Source: Piromyces finnis
Lineage: Eukaryota; Neocallimastigomycota; Neocallimastigomycetes; Neocallimastigales; Neocallimastigaceae
NCBI GenBank assembly: GCA_002104945.1
Contig: MCFH01000023.1
Location: forward strand, 496,001-560,000
Direction of reading: 5' to 3'
DNA: 64,000 nt
Shown: positions 1 to 17,878 of the stretch, one piece after another
Layout of the letters: every line of letters starts with the position of its first letter
How positions within the stretch are numbered: position 1 is the first letter of the stretch
The notes under the pieces: generated by a model
The model's input: the letters and a program-made list of their open reading frames with translations, nothing else
What the model was told of the DNA's origin: nothing
Databases searched by the model: none
Program-made: the position numbers and the translations under genes

Positions 1-4508
<4,508 letters not shown>

Positions 4509-7488
4509 AAGAATTTATGCATATACATATATATATTATATCATAGATACCAAATACAAAAAAAAAAAAGCAATAATAATAATTAAATTGATAGATACTA
4601 AATCAGCCATTATTATATCAATGATAATTTTAAAGTTTATGAAATACATTATTTTATATATATTTAAACATTTATTTATAATTTAATTATTGTAATTCTT
4701 TATATTTTTTGTATAAATCATAGAAAAAAAACATAATACTATTTCATATAAACATTTATATAATCTGAATTAGCACTTTTTTATAATCCTAGTTATTTTT
4801 ATTGTCATTATTTTATCAGTTTAATTTTAAGTACTATATTTTTATTAATTAGACAATAAAATAATTATAAAATTGTGAAATAAAAATTATATTAATAAAA
4901 TTATTTTTCTTTCAATAATATAACTTTATTTTCTTTTTTGTTAATAATAATATGTATAAATATTTATAATTATGTATCATATCGTTTGTATTTATTTTCT
5001 TTGTAAAAAAAAAAATAATTATATATATAATTTTCCCCAAAATTTTTGATGTTATATATTTTAATATATTTTATGTATCATCAAATATTTCTATTACCTT
5101 TCGGTTTCCTGAAATACCAACCTAAAAATCTAAAACTTTAATTTTAGAAAATAGAATAATATTATAATAAATATTTTTAAACTTTATAAAGATTTGCTAA
5201 TAAATTTATAGTTTAATAAATAGTGATTAAATAAGTTTCATTTTCATTTAAAATAAATATATTATTAAATGAATAACTTGTGACAGTTTTCTATTTTAAA
5301 TTTTATTTTAAATTGATATTAAAAATTTATATTTAATTATCACTATTATTGTTATTAAATTATTTAATCATTTCTTTTTTATAATTGACATTTAATTCAT
5401 TATTCATCATTAAATAGTAAATAAATTGAATTTTTTAAATTACATTTTTATAGATATTAAATATTTTTAACCTTTTATTATAATATTATATTACCTATTA
5501 TAATAAAAATATAATTCATATACTCTTCATAAATATTCCATTCCATTTCTTTTTAATGAAAAAAAATATCAATTTAATATACTTTTTGAAAAGAAAAAAT
5601 AAAAAAATATTATTTTTCCTTTTAATACTAAATGCATTTTACTTATAAAAGTATACAAATAATCATTAAATATAAAAAGATATTTAATTATATTTATTAC
5701 TTTTATACATAGACAATATGCTCTTATTTTATCTATTTTTTATTATTATCGAAAAATATAATTAAAATGTTTTTAATTAATAATTAATTAGTGAATGAAT
5801 AAATTAATTTATTTATTTATTTATTAATTATTAATGTAAACAATTAAATAAAAATGATTAATGAAACATTAAATATGCATTTTGTTATGTGGTATGATGT
5901 ATATGAAGATAAATATAATAAAAATAAAATGGGTGTTTTTTTATTCCAAAATATGTTATTTAAAAGAACACATCAATATATAAAACAGCTCTAAAAAAAA
6001 TAATTCTCTTTCACTTTATTTTTTTTTGTAGTAAAAATATTGTTTTATCCGTTTGTAATTAAAGTATTTAAAAATAGCTTTATCACAAAAAAGAAATTAC
6101 TTTATTTGCTTATAATTTAAATGGCAATTTTATCATTTATATATATTAATGATTTATTAAAAATTTAATAATCAATATAATATGAAAATATAATCAATTA
6201 ATAATAAAGTTAAAAAAAAAAATAGCTTTATATGAAATTATTGTTAAATTTTTATTTAAAAAAAAAAAATTTGATAATATTACTCTATTATTACTATTAA
6301 ATAAGTTCTATCACTTATTACCATTAATGTTTTTTGACACATCCTTTTACCAATTTATATAAGATCCATGATTCATTATCATTCATTTCTTTTGACATTT
6401 ATTCTTAAATTTCTTTATTATTGATTATTGATTTTAAAAATGCAATCAACCAATGAATTTCCAGTACTATAAATTAAAATAAAAATTATAAAATATAATG
6501 AAAAAGAATTTAGTTAATTAAATGTAAAAAAGTTAAAAAACTTTATTTTTTTGAATTCGATTAATATGAAAAAAAAAAAAGAAAAAGTAAATTGAAAATT
6601 GTAGATGTTAGTAACAATAACCATCGTTAATAATAATAAAAACATGAACTATAGATTTAACTATATAATAATATATTCAAAGATGCTATTTTAATAATCA
6701 TTATTATTGATTGATTGATTTTTTTTTTGTTTTCTTATATTCTTTGATACTATATAACAATAAATCTATTAATTTTTATATAAATAAAAAAATCCACATA
6801 CTTAACTGTAATGATTTAAAAGTAACTTTTTTATTTTATATAATAACATCATTAGGTTTTAAATACCTTTTTTTTATACCTTTTATTATATAAATTTACT
6901 TTTTTTGCTTGTTTATATAAATGTTATAAAACGGTATCAATATATTGATAAATATTTTTTTTTAAATATTAATAAAGAGTTTATAATTTTTATAACTATT
7001 ATCACTTTTCATATTATATTATTATATATAAAGCATATTTAGTATTAATATTGTACTACTACTACCATTACCACTATTATCACTACTACTACCACCTCCA
7101 CCACTTTATTATTAATCCTATAATTTTAGTAAATATAAATCCTAAACAAATATATCTAACCCTTTATAAATTACATTTATCAATAAAGAAATAAAAGAAT
7201 TATCTAATTTTTTTGTATTTAAAATAAGGAGAAATTAAAAAGTTTGTGTAATGAAAAATAGTTTATTTAAAAAATTTTAAATTTTATAAATTTCAATAAT
7301 TCAAATAGTTAAAAATATTATATTGAATATATATAAAATTTTATTTCAAAAAATTGAAACCTATCAAAAAAAAAGAAACTAATAGACACTCTATTAAAAT
7401 ATGAATATTAAAGTAATAATAAAAATCTAATATTTATATAATATGTAATAACATAAAAATCCATTAAAATTCAATTTAACTAATAATT

Positions 7489-7520
<32 letters not shown>

Positions 7521-10111
7521 GAAAAAAAGTTTTTATTATATAAATCCCTAGATTTGCTTTTTTCTTTTAAAACATGGTAAAATGGCTATTTTTAAAGTTT
7601 TTTTTATTTTTATAAAATCTAACCCCCATATATAATATAATATATTGATTATATATTGTGATTATGGAATTATTTTAATCAACCTAGACTACAATTTTTT
7701 TTATGGTAATAACAATGTATATATTATAATATATAATTATATATTATTTCAATTATTTTATATATTACCAAATATACTAGGTTTATTAATATTGATTTAA
7801 AATATGATTTATTTTTGCTCTAGGTTATGGATTTAAAATCTATATATATTATTTATATATTATTCATTATTTCTTATATATTATACATATATAATTAATT
7901 TGAATAAAATAATAATGTAATATTACTAATTTATTATGGTATTGATAATTAATTAATATTTAAATCTTATTAAATATAATATTAATTATATTATACCATA
8001 TATTACATTACCATTTTCCATATAAAAATACCATATTAAAAAATGAAATAATAAAATTTTATATATACTAATATATTATACATATTAATGAATATATTGA
8101 ATCAATAAAACTATTTTAATCTTGTAACTTCATATATTTTTAAAAAATTAAAGAAAAATAATAAATTAATATTTAATATAATCTAATATATTAATATTTT
8201 TAATATAATTTTTTAATATATTAATATAATTTCATATTTACAAATAAAGAAATTTATTAATTAATAAAATTTTTTGTGTCTAACAATATTTATTAGTATT
8301 ATGTTATAAATAAATGAAACTATATATTAAATAAATTTATATTTAAAATAAATGAATAAATATATAATATTCAAATAAAATATTGTAATATTAAATTATT
8401 ATCAAAAATATATATTAATAGTATAATAGATAATAATATCTATATTAAATTAATTCTATAGATTCAGTTTAATTAAATATATTCCAAAAGGAAACTTTTT
8501 TATACACAATATAATATATCAATATAATATTTTTATGTATTATCAATATAATTTATCATATACTTTATTAATTAATAATTTATTGAATGAGTTACAATAT
8601 ATATAATATATAAATTTTTTTTTGTTAATAAATAAATATATTCTAAAATAAAATTTATTCATTTTTTGTTTGGATAAACGTATTTTATTGTATTATAAAT
8701 AAATGAATGATTAAATAATAAATAAATATTATTATTTAAATTAAAAAAAGAAATAATATTTATTTAAATAAATTTATAGTTTGGCTTTTATTTGTATTTT
8801 GTATTTTATTATTATTTTATTTCCCAATATATTTTATTTATTTACTTTTTTTTTTTTTTTTGAAATTTATTTTTTTTTTAAATATATATTTTTCTCTTTG
8901 AGTCAATTCATTTTAAATTTCAGTTATAACACAAAATATAACAACTAGGAAATAATAATGAATTGTTAAAAGTGAAAAATTAAATATTATAGAAATTTTA
9001 AAAGAAAAAAAAATAATTTATAGATATCAATAGTAATATTTGATACTTTAAAATATTTGTTTATAATAGTAATTAAATTAATTACATATTTTCTCTTTAT
9101 AATACCAACTTTGTTATTTATTTTTAAAGTGATATTATTTAATATTTTATTTTATAATATAAATAATAAAAAGAAAGAGAAAATATAATACAATTATTTA
9201 ATTGATTATTACAAAAGTTAACATATATTCATTATATTTTCAAGACAATTTACATTTGAAATAAAGGGGATATTTACTTGTTGTTTGATAAACAAAGTTT
9301 ACAAAAATCCAAACAAATTGATTCAAATAAATTAAAATAAAACAAAAGATTATTGTAAATAAAAATAATAATTTGAAACCAAAAGATAAAGCAAACCAAG
9401 CAACCAAGCAAACAAAATATATAATAAAATATAATAGATTATTTTTATCAAAAAAAAAAAAAAAAAAAACATATTTTTTTTAGAAATGAAAATAACACCT
9501 TTTTTTATAACATAAAAACAACATAACATAAAATAATACTATTTTTAATTTTAAAACAGTCCAAAGTAAAATAAACAAACAAGATTCATAATTTATGTAA
9601 TATATATTATTTATAAATCAATTCAATTATTCATAAATAATATCCAGTATTCATTATAATCAAAAATTCTTTTAAAAATTGTGTGATAAATATATTATAA
9701 ATATATATTTTCTAATAAAAGGATTATAAAGGTATATATATACTTTAATTTTTAATATTAACAATATTTAATGATTATTAATGTAATTTTATTTTTATAT
9801 AAATACAAAATTTTTTATTATAAAAAAACATATTGTTATAAATAGTTAATACAATATTATTTATAAATCGAAATTTTAATTATATATTTATCAGTAACAA
9901 ATAAAAACAAAAATTTATTTTTATTGATAATATTTCAAAATCTAAAGTTAATAACATAATACCCGAACAATAAAATAATAATAAAACTTTTTTCAATTAA
10001 AAAGTTTTATACAAACACCAAATTTATATATTTTTTTTCCAGTTTTAGTATTCCATATTGTTAATCACAGATCTTTACAACGACTTTCAATTTCTTCCTA
10101 GTCATACGGAA
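4509..10111. other. AT-rich intergenic desert, 5.6 kb
   Basis: I see no convincing exon. The sequence is A/T homopolymers, TATATA and short-period repeats. It includes a pyrimidine-rich (TAC/CAC)n tract near 7058-7105 and an A19 run near 9451. The open frame at 6711-6893 is low-complexity Phe/Ile/Tyr/Lys/Asn and looks like chance. Confidence 0.7.
7058..7105. repeat. Degenerate (TAC/CAC)n trinucleotide tract
   Basis: Tandem TAC, CAC and CAT triplets form the only C-rich stretch in the surrounding desert, with no G on this strand. It reads as a decayed microsatellite; no gene model covers it. Confidence 0.8.
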
Positions 10112-11684
10112 ATGCCAGGAATAAGTGGTGAAAAAGAAAAAGTCTGTATTATAGGCAGTGGAAATTGGTAAATATTATTTTATATATTAATATTATTAAA
10201 ATATATATTAAATATATTATGTAACAATTTAAAATTATAGGGGTTCAGCTATTTCCAAAATTATTGGAAAAAATGTTTTGGCTCATCCAGAATTTAATAG
10301 TACTGTTAAGATGTGGGTTTTTGAAGAATATATCAATGGTCGAAAATTAACAGAAATTATTAATACATGTCATGAAAATGTAAAATACTTACCAAATATA
10401 AAATTACCATCTAATGTGGTAGCTTGCTCGGACATTATAGAATGTGTAGAAGATGCAACAATTTTAGTATTTGTTATACCACATCAAGTAATTATTAATC
10501 CAATAAAATATAGTTTGAAAAATTTTATATAGAAACTAATAATTATAATATTATTTTATAAAGTTTGTGAAATCTACATGTGAAAAAATAAGAGGAAAGC
10601 TACGGGATGATTGTAGAGCTATTTCATTAATTAAGGTATATAATAAATATAATAAAATTTAATGATAGCTATATTTTAAAATTCAATGTATTAATGTAAT
10701 TTTTATTTTAAAGGGTGTCGATGTTTCAAAAGGTGGATTAATGCTAATTTCAGAAGAAATTAGAGAAGCATTATCTATTGACGTTAGTGTTTTAATGGGT
10801 GCAAATGTCGCTCGTGAAGTTGCTCTTGAACAATTTTGTGAAACTACAATTGGATATAATGATCCATACAATGGTGAAATTTTTAAAAAAATATTCAATA
10901 CCAGTTATTTTAGAGTTAATGCTGTTCAAGATGTATCAGGTGTTGAATTATGCGGAGCTTTAAAGTAAAATTTATTTTTTATTTATATTTTATTAGTTGT
11001 GAATGAAACTATTCGTAATATACTAATGTAATGGTAATTTTTTTTTGAAATTAGGAATGTTGTTGCATTAGCTGCTGGTTTTGTTGATGGTTTAAAGTAA
11101 GTTATTAAGCAGAATAATATATTAAAATCATTAAAATAATAAACTAAATACCTTCATTTATATAATAAAGAATGGGCAGTAATACAAAAGCTGCTATCAT
11201 AAGAATAGGTATAGCAGAAATGAAAAAATTTTCACATATGTTCTACATTGGAATAAAAAATGAAACTTTCTTTGAAAGTTGTGGTGTTGCTGATGTTGTG
11301 ACTACTTGTTATGGAGGACGTCACAGAAAGTTAGCAGAAGCACACGTAATAACTGGAAAGGTGAATATATTTAAATATTGTTCTTTTATTATTCCTAATA
11401 AACTAAATATTTAATAACCTATATAAATAACAATATTTTTTTTTTATATTCAATTAATCTATAATATGAATGTATTTTGAATATATTCTGAAATAATATA
11501 GTCATTTGATGATTTAGAAAAAGATATGTTAAATGGACAAAAACTACAAGGAACAATTACTTCAAAAGAGATACATCAGATATTAACACGAAATAATTGC
11601 ACTGAAGAATTCCCATTATTTTCCACAGTATATCGTATTTGTTACGAAAATTTATGTCCATCACATATTATACATGATATATAA
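10112..11684 (+). CDS. GPD1: NAD-dependent glycerol-3-phosphate dehydrogenase
   Basis: Converts dihydroxyacetone phosphate and NADH to glycerol-3-phosphate in the cytosol, for glycerol and phospholipid synthesis and NADH re-oxidation. Seven exons: 10112-10167, 10241-10487, 10564-10635, 10714-10964, 11055-11096, 11171-11360, 11502-11684, giving 346 residues, close to the usual family size. The N-terminal Rossmann motif is IGSGNWG (residues 14-20). The catalytic-domain signatures [25 protein letters not shown] with the conserved Lys, and [12 protein letters not shown] are intact, as is [18 protein letters not shown]. The start is the first ATG after an AT-rich leader and leaves only ten residues before the first strand. 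In a fermentative anaerobe it would help redox balance (inference). Confidence 0.95.
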
Positions 11685-12426
11685 TAGACTATTTTATTTT
11701 ATAATTTTTTTCTATACAATTTAATATAGTATTTAATTACAATCAAATTTATCACATAACCTTTTTCTATTCATTATTATTTATATAATATTTTTTTAAA
11801 TATAGTATATAATAATAAAGAAAAGAAAAAAATTAAAACAATAATATTAATTCCAACATTAAAAAGATAACTAAATAATGCCATTTACATATTTTATTTT
11901 TAATAATAAGTAATTGCTTTTATTTGCATTGTTTTTATTATAAAAAAATTAAAATCGTAAACATATAATATCAATAGTCACAACCATGTAAAAATGAAAA
12001 TCAAATATTATGATACAAAAATTGTCATATTTTTGTTTACTAATTAATGATTAATATAGACAATAAATATTTATTTAATTTTTAACATTATTTAATATAG
12101 CGCAGTAAACTTTTTTTTTTATATATATTAATCCTTAAAAAAAAAAGCATTACTATATATAGATTCCAAATATTATAAAACAATGCAATAAAAAAAATTA
12201 AATTCTATTTTAAATAAATAAAAAAAAGTGATATAATTATTTAGAATTAATCATTAAAAAAAAAAAAAGTTATGTAAAGTATGTTTTATAGTCATATTTT
12301 TATATAGTTTATTTTTTTTTTATTTTCAAAAATTTACTTTATTTGAAGATTTCAATTATTAACTTATACAATTCTATTATGGTAAATCAACAAAATTATA
12401 CAATTTTTTTTCTAGCATTAAATATC

Positions 12427-12459
<33 letters not shown>

Positions 12460-14166
12460 AAAATATAAACGTTTATTTTAATACTCTTTCAAATATTATT
12501 AAATGATATTTTTATTTATATATTTTTAGTTTATATATTTATAAAATCATAAAATAATTATAAAAAGGAAAGGATAATATATATAATAAATATAAACAAA
12601 AGAAAAAAAAAGAATAAAAACAAAGCAAAATAAAACAAAAATATACTAAGTAATAAAATCTATAATTATAGTTATAGTACTAAAAAAATAAATAAATATT
12701 ATAATATAAAGTATGTATATAAAAAGGAGAGAATAATTCATATAAATATTAATAAAATATTCATTTTTCTTAAATTTTCATTTTTATTTCATAATTTCTC
12801 TCCTATATTGTCCTCTAAATTATTTTATTTCATTTTTAACATATAAATTTTTAGTATTTATTTTGTAGTAAAAAATTAACTAATAAATGAATAAATTATT
12901 CCTTTATTAACAACAAAAAGCAAAGGAATAAATGAGATAAAATGATATTAATTAAAATCTTATTACTTTCTTTTTAATATTAGTAGTACTTTTAATTGAA
13001 AAGCTCTATAAAAATTATAAATTGTATATTAAAGTACTTTTATTGTTATTATTATTATCATATTTTAACAATAGCAATAACAATAATAATGATAATAACA
13101 ATAAATAATAATTGTTTGTAAAATATATTTTATATTTAACTTTACATCATTACATTAAAATGAAATAATTATTTTTGATTATATATTTATATTTTTTTCA
13201 CTTTTTTTAATTGTCAAATAATTTTTTTTAAAATCAATTAAAATTATAATTTTTTAATATTTTGATTTAAAAATAATTCGTGTAACCATTGAATTTTCAA
13301 AAATAGATTTAATTTATTTAATTTTTTTTAATTTTTTTAATATAAAAAAATAAAAAAAAAATGCTAAAATCTATATCTAACAAATTCTAATTGTTTTGTT
13401 AGGATTATAAAATAATAATAAATAATAAATTATTATTAAATTTTATAAAGTGTAAAAAGTATTATTGATGGTTAATTGAATATTACAATATCTTTTGTTA
13501 TATTACATTTAATTTTAATATAATTTTTATCCAATAAATATAAAATTTAATTATTATTATTTATTTTCCTCATTTAGCATTATTTAAAATGGGCTAATAA
13601 AATAAAAATCAATAATGGAGGTTTATTATATACATTACTTATTAAATAATTGTTTCATAACAAAAAAAAAAGCATTTATATTATAAACTGAAAACAAATA
13701 TAATATTAATTTCAAAATATTATAAATATAATAAAATCTTCTTTCGAAAACATTTTTTTTTTTAATTTTATCTAAATTTACTAATTTTATTATAATATCT
13801 ATTATAATTTTGACTTTTTAGAAAAAAACAATTAAAAAAAAAAAAATATAAATACAAGCTTAAATTATAAAAGCAATATATAAAAAAATTAGATATATAA
13901 ATTATTTTTACAATTGAAAAGTAAAGAAATATTTAATAATAAAAATTTATAATAAACTTTTATAAAAATATATATCCAATATAATTTTTGTTTAGCCTAT
14001 CGAAATTTTATATTTCAACAAAAAAGTTATTTTGAATATATATCTTTTAAATATTACGAAATATTAAAAACAAAAATAATTCAAATAAAAAAAATATAAT
14101 ATTAAAAAATTCATAGTATAATTGTATTTTTAATTTTTCTTTTTTAAAAAATAAATATTTATTAAA
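11685..14166. other. Intergenic AT-rich region
   Basis: No exon-like segment is visible. It contains an A-tract near 12427-12454 and short AATAAT repeats near 13070. It separates the GPD1 stop from the Glu-rich protein's start. Confidence 0.65.
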
Positions 14167-15438
14167 ATGCGTTCTATTACTGCTTTATTCTTATTATCAA
14201 ACATTTTATTATGTTCTTCAACTCCACGTAATTATAGAAGAAATGAAGTTGATGATGATTCCATTGATGTATATTATGAAACTATTTATGAAATCGTTAC
14301 TGAAGAAGTAACTGAAACTGTTAGTATCCCAGCTACTACTATTATTGAAGTTGAAACAGAAATCAATACGGTTGAAGAAGAAGAAGATGCTAATGAACCA
14401 ATTGTAACATCTACTCCTGAAGAAGAAGAACCGGAAAATCTTCCACCTTTAGAAGATGCCATCGCTTCTGATGAAGAAAAACAATTAGAAGAAGAAATTA
14501 ATGAAATTGAATCAGACATTGATGAGAAAGAAAAGAAATTAGAATTAGAAAAAGAAGTTAATGAACTTGAAGATGTTCTTAACAATTTAAATGATGATGC
14601 AAGTGATGATGAAGTTGAACAAATTGAGAAAGAAATTGATGAAGCTGAATCAGAAATTGCAGATATTGAAGAGCATCAAGAAGAAAAGAAATTAGAAAAG
14701 GAAATTAAAGAAATGGAAACCGAAATTATGAAGGCTGAAGCTGATATTGAAGAAGAAGAATTAGAAAAAGAAATTGATGAAATGGAAACTGAAATTATGA
14801 AGGCTGAAGCTGATATTGAAGAAAAGGAAATTGATGAAGAAGAAAAGAAGATAGATGATGAAATTAATGATGAAACCGAAGAAACTTTCTCTGCTGAAAA
14901 AATAATTATTGAAGAAAACTTTGATTCTGATGAAGAAGGTGATGATATTGAAGGTGCTACTGCTACTTCTGTAACTGAAGAAGAAGAAGAAGAAAATAAT
15001 GATGAAATTGAAACTATTAATACTGAAGAAGAAAATAATGAAGAAAATGCTGAAGAGGGTGATGATCTCGATGCTGAAATTGAAACTACTAATGCTGAAG
15101 AAAATGAAGAAGGTGATAAAATTGAAACCGAAATTGAATCTGTAAGTGATGAAGAAGAAAATGATAATGAAGAAACTAAAGAAGAATTAGAAGAAGAAAA
15201 AAGTAGTGATGAAAATAGTGAAGAGGATTCTGAAGAAGAAAAGAGTATTTCCAAGAACCAAGAAAAGAAAATGATAAAATCTATTAAGAAGAATGTTTCA
15301 TCAGTTTTTGAAAAATATTTAAAGCAAATTAAAGAAAATGGTAAAAAGAAGGAATATAAAAAAGCTAAAAAGAGTGTCAAGAAGATTGAAAAAGATGTTA
15401 CTTCATTATTCAAGGATTTCATTAAAAATAAATACTAA
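14167..15438 (+). CDS. Secreted Glu-rich coiled-coil protein, unknown function
   Basis: Intronless 423-residue frame. Residues 1-19 form a clear signal peptide (MRSITALFLLSNILLCSST). A Tyr/Thr/Val-rich stretch follows (YYETIYEIVTEEVTETV), then about 300 residues dominated by Glu, Asp, Lys and Ile with heptad-like spacing, suggesting long charged coiled coils. A 23-residue unit containing EMETEIMKAEADIEE is tandemly duplicated (DNA period 69 bases, copies around 14713 and 14782). The last about 60 residues switch to a basic helical tail rich in Lys (KKAKKSVKKIEKDV). I recognise no domain. The reverse strand is also open over long stretches, an artefact of GAA-rich codons. A cell-wall or extracellular matrix role is only a guess. 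Confidence 0.85.
   Translation: MRSITALFLLSNILLCSSTPRNYRRNEVDDDSIDVYYETIYEIVTEEVTETVSIPATTIIEVETEINTVEEEEDANEPIVTSTPEEEEPENLPPLEDAIASDEEKQLEEEINEIESDIDEKEKKLELEKEVNELEDVLNNLNDDASDDEVEQIEKEIDEAESEIADIEEHQEEKKLEKEIKEMETEIMKAEADIEEEELEKEIDEMETEIMKAEADIEEKEIDEEEKKIDDEINDETEETFSAEKIIIEENFDSDEEGDDIEGATATSVTEEEEEENNDEIETINTEEENNEENAEEGDDLDAEIETTNAEENEEGDKIETEIESVSDEEENDNEETKEELEEEKSSDENSEEDSEEEKSISKNQEKKMIKSIKKNVSSVFEKYLKQIKENGKKKEYKKAKKSVKKIEKDVTSLFKDFIKNKY
14713..14822 (+). repeat. 69-bp tandem duplication within the Glu-rich gene
   Basis: Two near-identical copies of the stretch encoding METEIMKAEADIEE begin at 14713 and 14782. They differ by a synonymous C/T change early in the unit, so this is an in-frame expansion of the coiled-coil region. 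Confidence 0.85.
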
Positions 15439-16051
15439 TTTATTAAATTATAACATCTATTGTAAAATATATTTATTTTTTACAAATCAAATTTTAATTT
15501 AATATTTTTTTAAAAAAAAAAAACTGTATTAAGTAGTATAATTGTAATTAACACTATTTTGTAAATTATAATCATAATTAATAATAAAACATAAAATTCT
15601 ATTTATTTTTTATATTAAATAATAGTAAAGTAATAAATATTGCTTCAATAAAATATTTTAAAAATTAATGATAATTAGAGTGAATTTTAATAGAATTGAG
15701 ATTCTAAATTTATAGTTAATGAATTGTATCAAAACAATATTATATTATTCTTTTATATTAAATGAAGAGGTCTTTTTTATTTCAGCTATTTTTTACTGAT
15801 GCTTCTATTTCTCTTTATTGACTATTTTTTAATTGATATATAACTTTTCTTTAAAGAAATAGAATTTAATATTTTTTTATTAATAAAAACTGGAGGGTTA
15901 GTACAACAACTTTAGAGTTTTTTTTTTTGTTTTATATTAATATTTTTTATCCATTTTTATTTTTTTAAAAGTTTCATTAAATTATAGAATTAAACTTTTT
16001 TATTTTTATTATATTAATAATAATAGTAATAATAAATATATATATATGTAA
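15439..16051. other. Intergenic AT-rich spacer
   Basis: Nothing coding is seen. The last six bases (16046-16051) form ATGTAA directly against the WDR83 start codon; see the separate entry. Confidence 0.6.
16046..16051 (+). promoter_or_regulatory. Minimal start-stop upstream ORF abutting WDR83
   Basis: ATG TAA is immediately followed by the ATG at 16052, in the same frame. If the transcript begins upstream, a scanning ribosome would meet a one-codon ORF before the main start. It is inferred from sequence only and the transcription start is unknown. Confidence 0.35.
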
Positions 16052-17878
16052 ATGAAATTACCAACAAAACAAAAACAAATATTAGAAGGTCATTATGGAC
16101 CAGTTAATGTAGCTTATTTTAATAATGATGGACAGTATGTTTTAAGTGGGGGCCAAGATAAATCTGTAAAATTATGGAGTATATTAAAAGACAACCAAGG
16201 AGAGAAAGGAATTTGTTTAAAAACATATACAGGACATGGACGAGAAATATATGACATAGCAATGTAATTAAATTTATTTTTCTTTTCTTTTTTATTTTAA
16301 AGAAATTTGTATTGTATTATTAAAGTATAGATATCAGAATTGTATAAAATTCATATTTTTTTATAAATAGATAATATTTTAAATAAGGCGTTATAAATTT
16401 ATTTATTATAGAAAGTAACCGTACTTTTAAATTTTTATAGTGGATGTTTTTTTATTATTAAAAACAATTACTAGTTATATGTATTAATTAATATTATATA
16501 TATATATATATAAAGAACAAATGATAATTCAAAATTTGCAACATGTGGTGGTGATAAGTCTGTATTCTTGTGGGATGTTATGTCAGGAAAAACAATTAGA
16601 AGATTCCAGGGACATTATCAAGTAATTATAAAACAAAAATGAAAATTCAAAATTTAAAAAACAGCAAACATTTTTAAGCTACAAATTAATATAATGTATT
16701 AATTGTAAAAAAAAAGAGAATAAATTGTGTAGATTTCAATCATGAAGCAAGTGTTATAGTATCAGGGTCTAATGACATGTCTATAAGAATATGGGATTGT
16801 AGGTAAGTTTACTAGTAACGTAACAAATGTTAATTACTTAGAATTTAAGATATTCAATGATATTTTAAATATATACAATAAAAAAGAGAAAAAAAAAATA
16901 TTTTAATATAATATTTGTTCATTATTAACTTTATAAATGGATAGGTCAAATTCAAGAATGCCTATTCAAATACTAGAAGATGCAAAAGATAGTATAACAA
17001 GTCTACAAGTTTCGGATCATGAAATATTGGCTTCGTAAGATTAAATATGTATTAAACATATGATTAAATAATTTATATCTTACTATATTAATTTAATATT
17101 AAAAATATACAAATAATTAAACCGACAAATAATTTTTAACACATAAATAAATTAACATTAAAAATTTGGGATGGACAGGTCTGTAGATGGTTATATAAGA
17201 ATATATGATATAAGAATGGGATCATTAATTTCAGATAGAATTGGGTGTAAGTTGTTAACTAATAATAAGAATAAGAAAAATTTTTATAATTTTATTATTA
17301 ACAAATTCAAATAATGAAAAATGTAGTGCCAATCAGTTACTGTTCATTTTCAACAGATGGTAATTGTATTCTAGCATCTTCTCTAAATTCAAAACTTTAC
17401 CTAATCGATAAAGAAAATGGCCAAATATTGAATTCGTAATAATTATTTCATTATATTTTCTATAAAATAATAATGTTAAAAAATTAGGAATTAATTTTGT
17501 TTATTTTAACATAAAAATATTATATTATAGTTATGAAGGTCATAAAAATAAGGAATATAAATTAATTTCATGTCTCGATAATACAGATGCTTATGTTATT
17601 AGTGGAAGTGAAGATGGAAAAATTATATATTGGGATTTAGTTGATGTTTGTATTATATATATACTTCATATTTGAATAATATTCCAAACTTTTAAACTAA
17701 ATAAATATAAATAATATTTAATTATAATTATACTATTATTTTTTTTTTAAAAAAGGGAACGAAAGCAGAAACAGTAGAAGCTCATAAAAAAGTAGTAACA
17801 TCAGTTAAATATCATCCAAATAATGCCTATTTATTATCGGCGTCTCATGATGGAACAATTAAAATATGGTCTACTTAA
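16052..17878 (+). CDS. WDR83: WD40 scaffold protein WDR83/MORG1
   Basis: Eight exons: 16052-16263, 16516-16621, 16717-16802, 16945-17034, 17179-17246, 17327-17435, 17531-17645, 17756-17878; 302 residues, similar to the animal protein. Seven WD repeats can be followed, with endings such as VKLW, VFLWD, IRIWD, IRIYD, IIYWD and IKIW. Orthology rests on family-specific stretches: GGGDKSV-like CGGDKSVFLWDVMSGK, VSDHEILASSVDG, DIRMGSLISD and YEGHKNKEYKL. MORG1 is known as a MAPK-module scaffold and spliceosome-associated protein. Every intron follows GT...AG, one with the rarer GTTTGT donor (17646). A start-stop ATGTAA lies directly upstream. Confidence 0.95.

Noticed and set aside
6711-6893. Open frame of 60 codons in the first desert
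   Set aside because: Low-complexity Phe/Ile/Lys/Asn composition, no splice context and no homologous motif.
14676-15422. Long reverse-strand open frame rich in Ser opposite the Glu-rich gene
   Set aside because: The antisense of GAA/GAT codons is TTC/ATC and so stays open automatically. It has no signal, domain or splice structure of its own; the smaller frame at 14286-14585 is the same effect.
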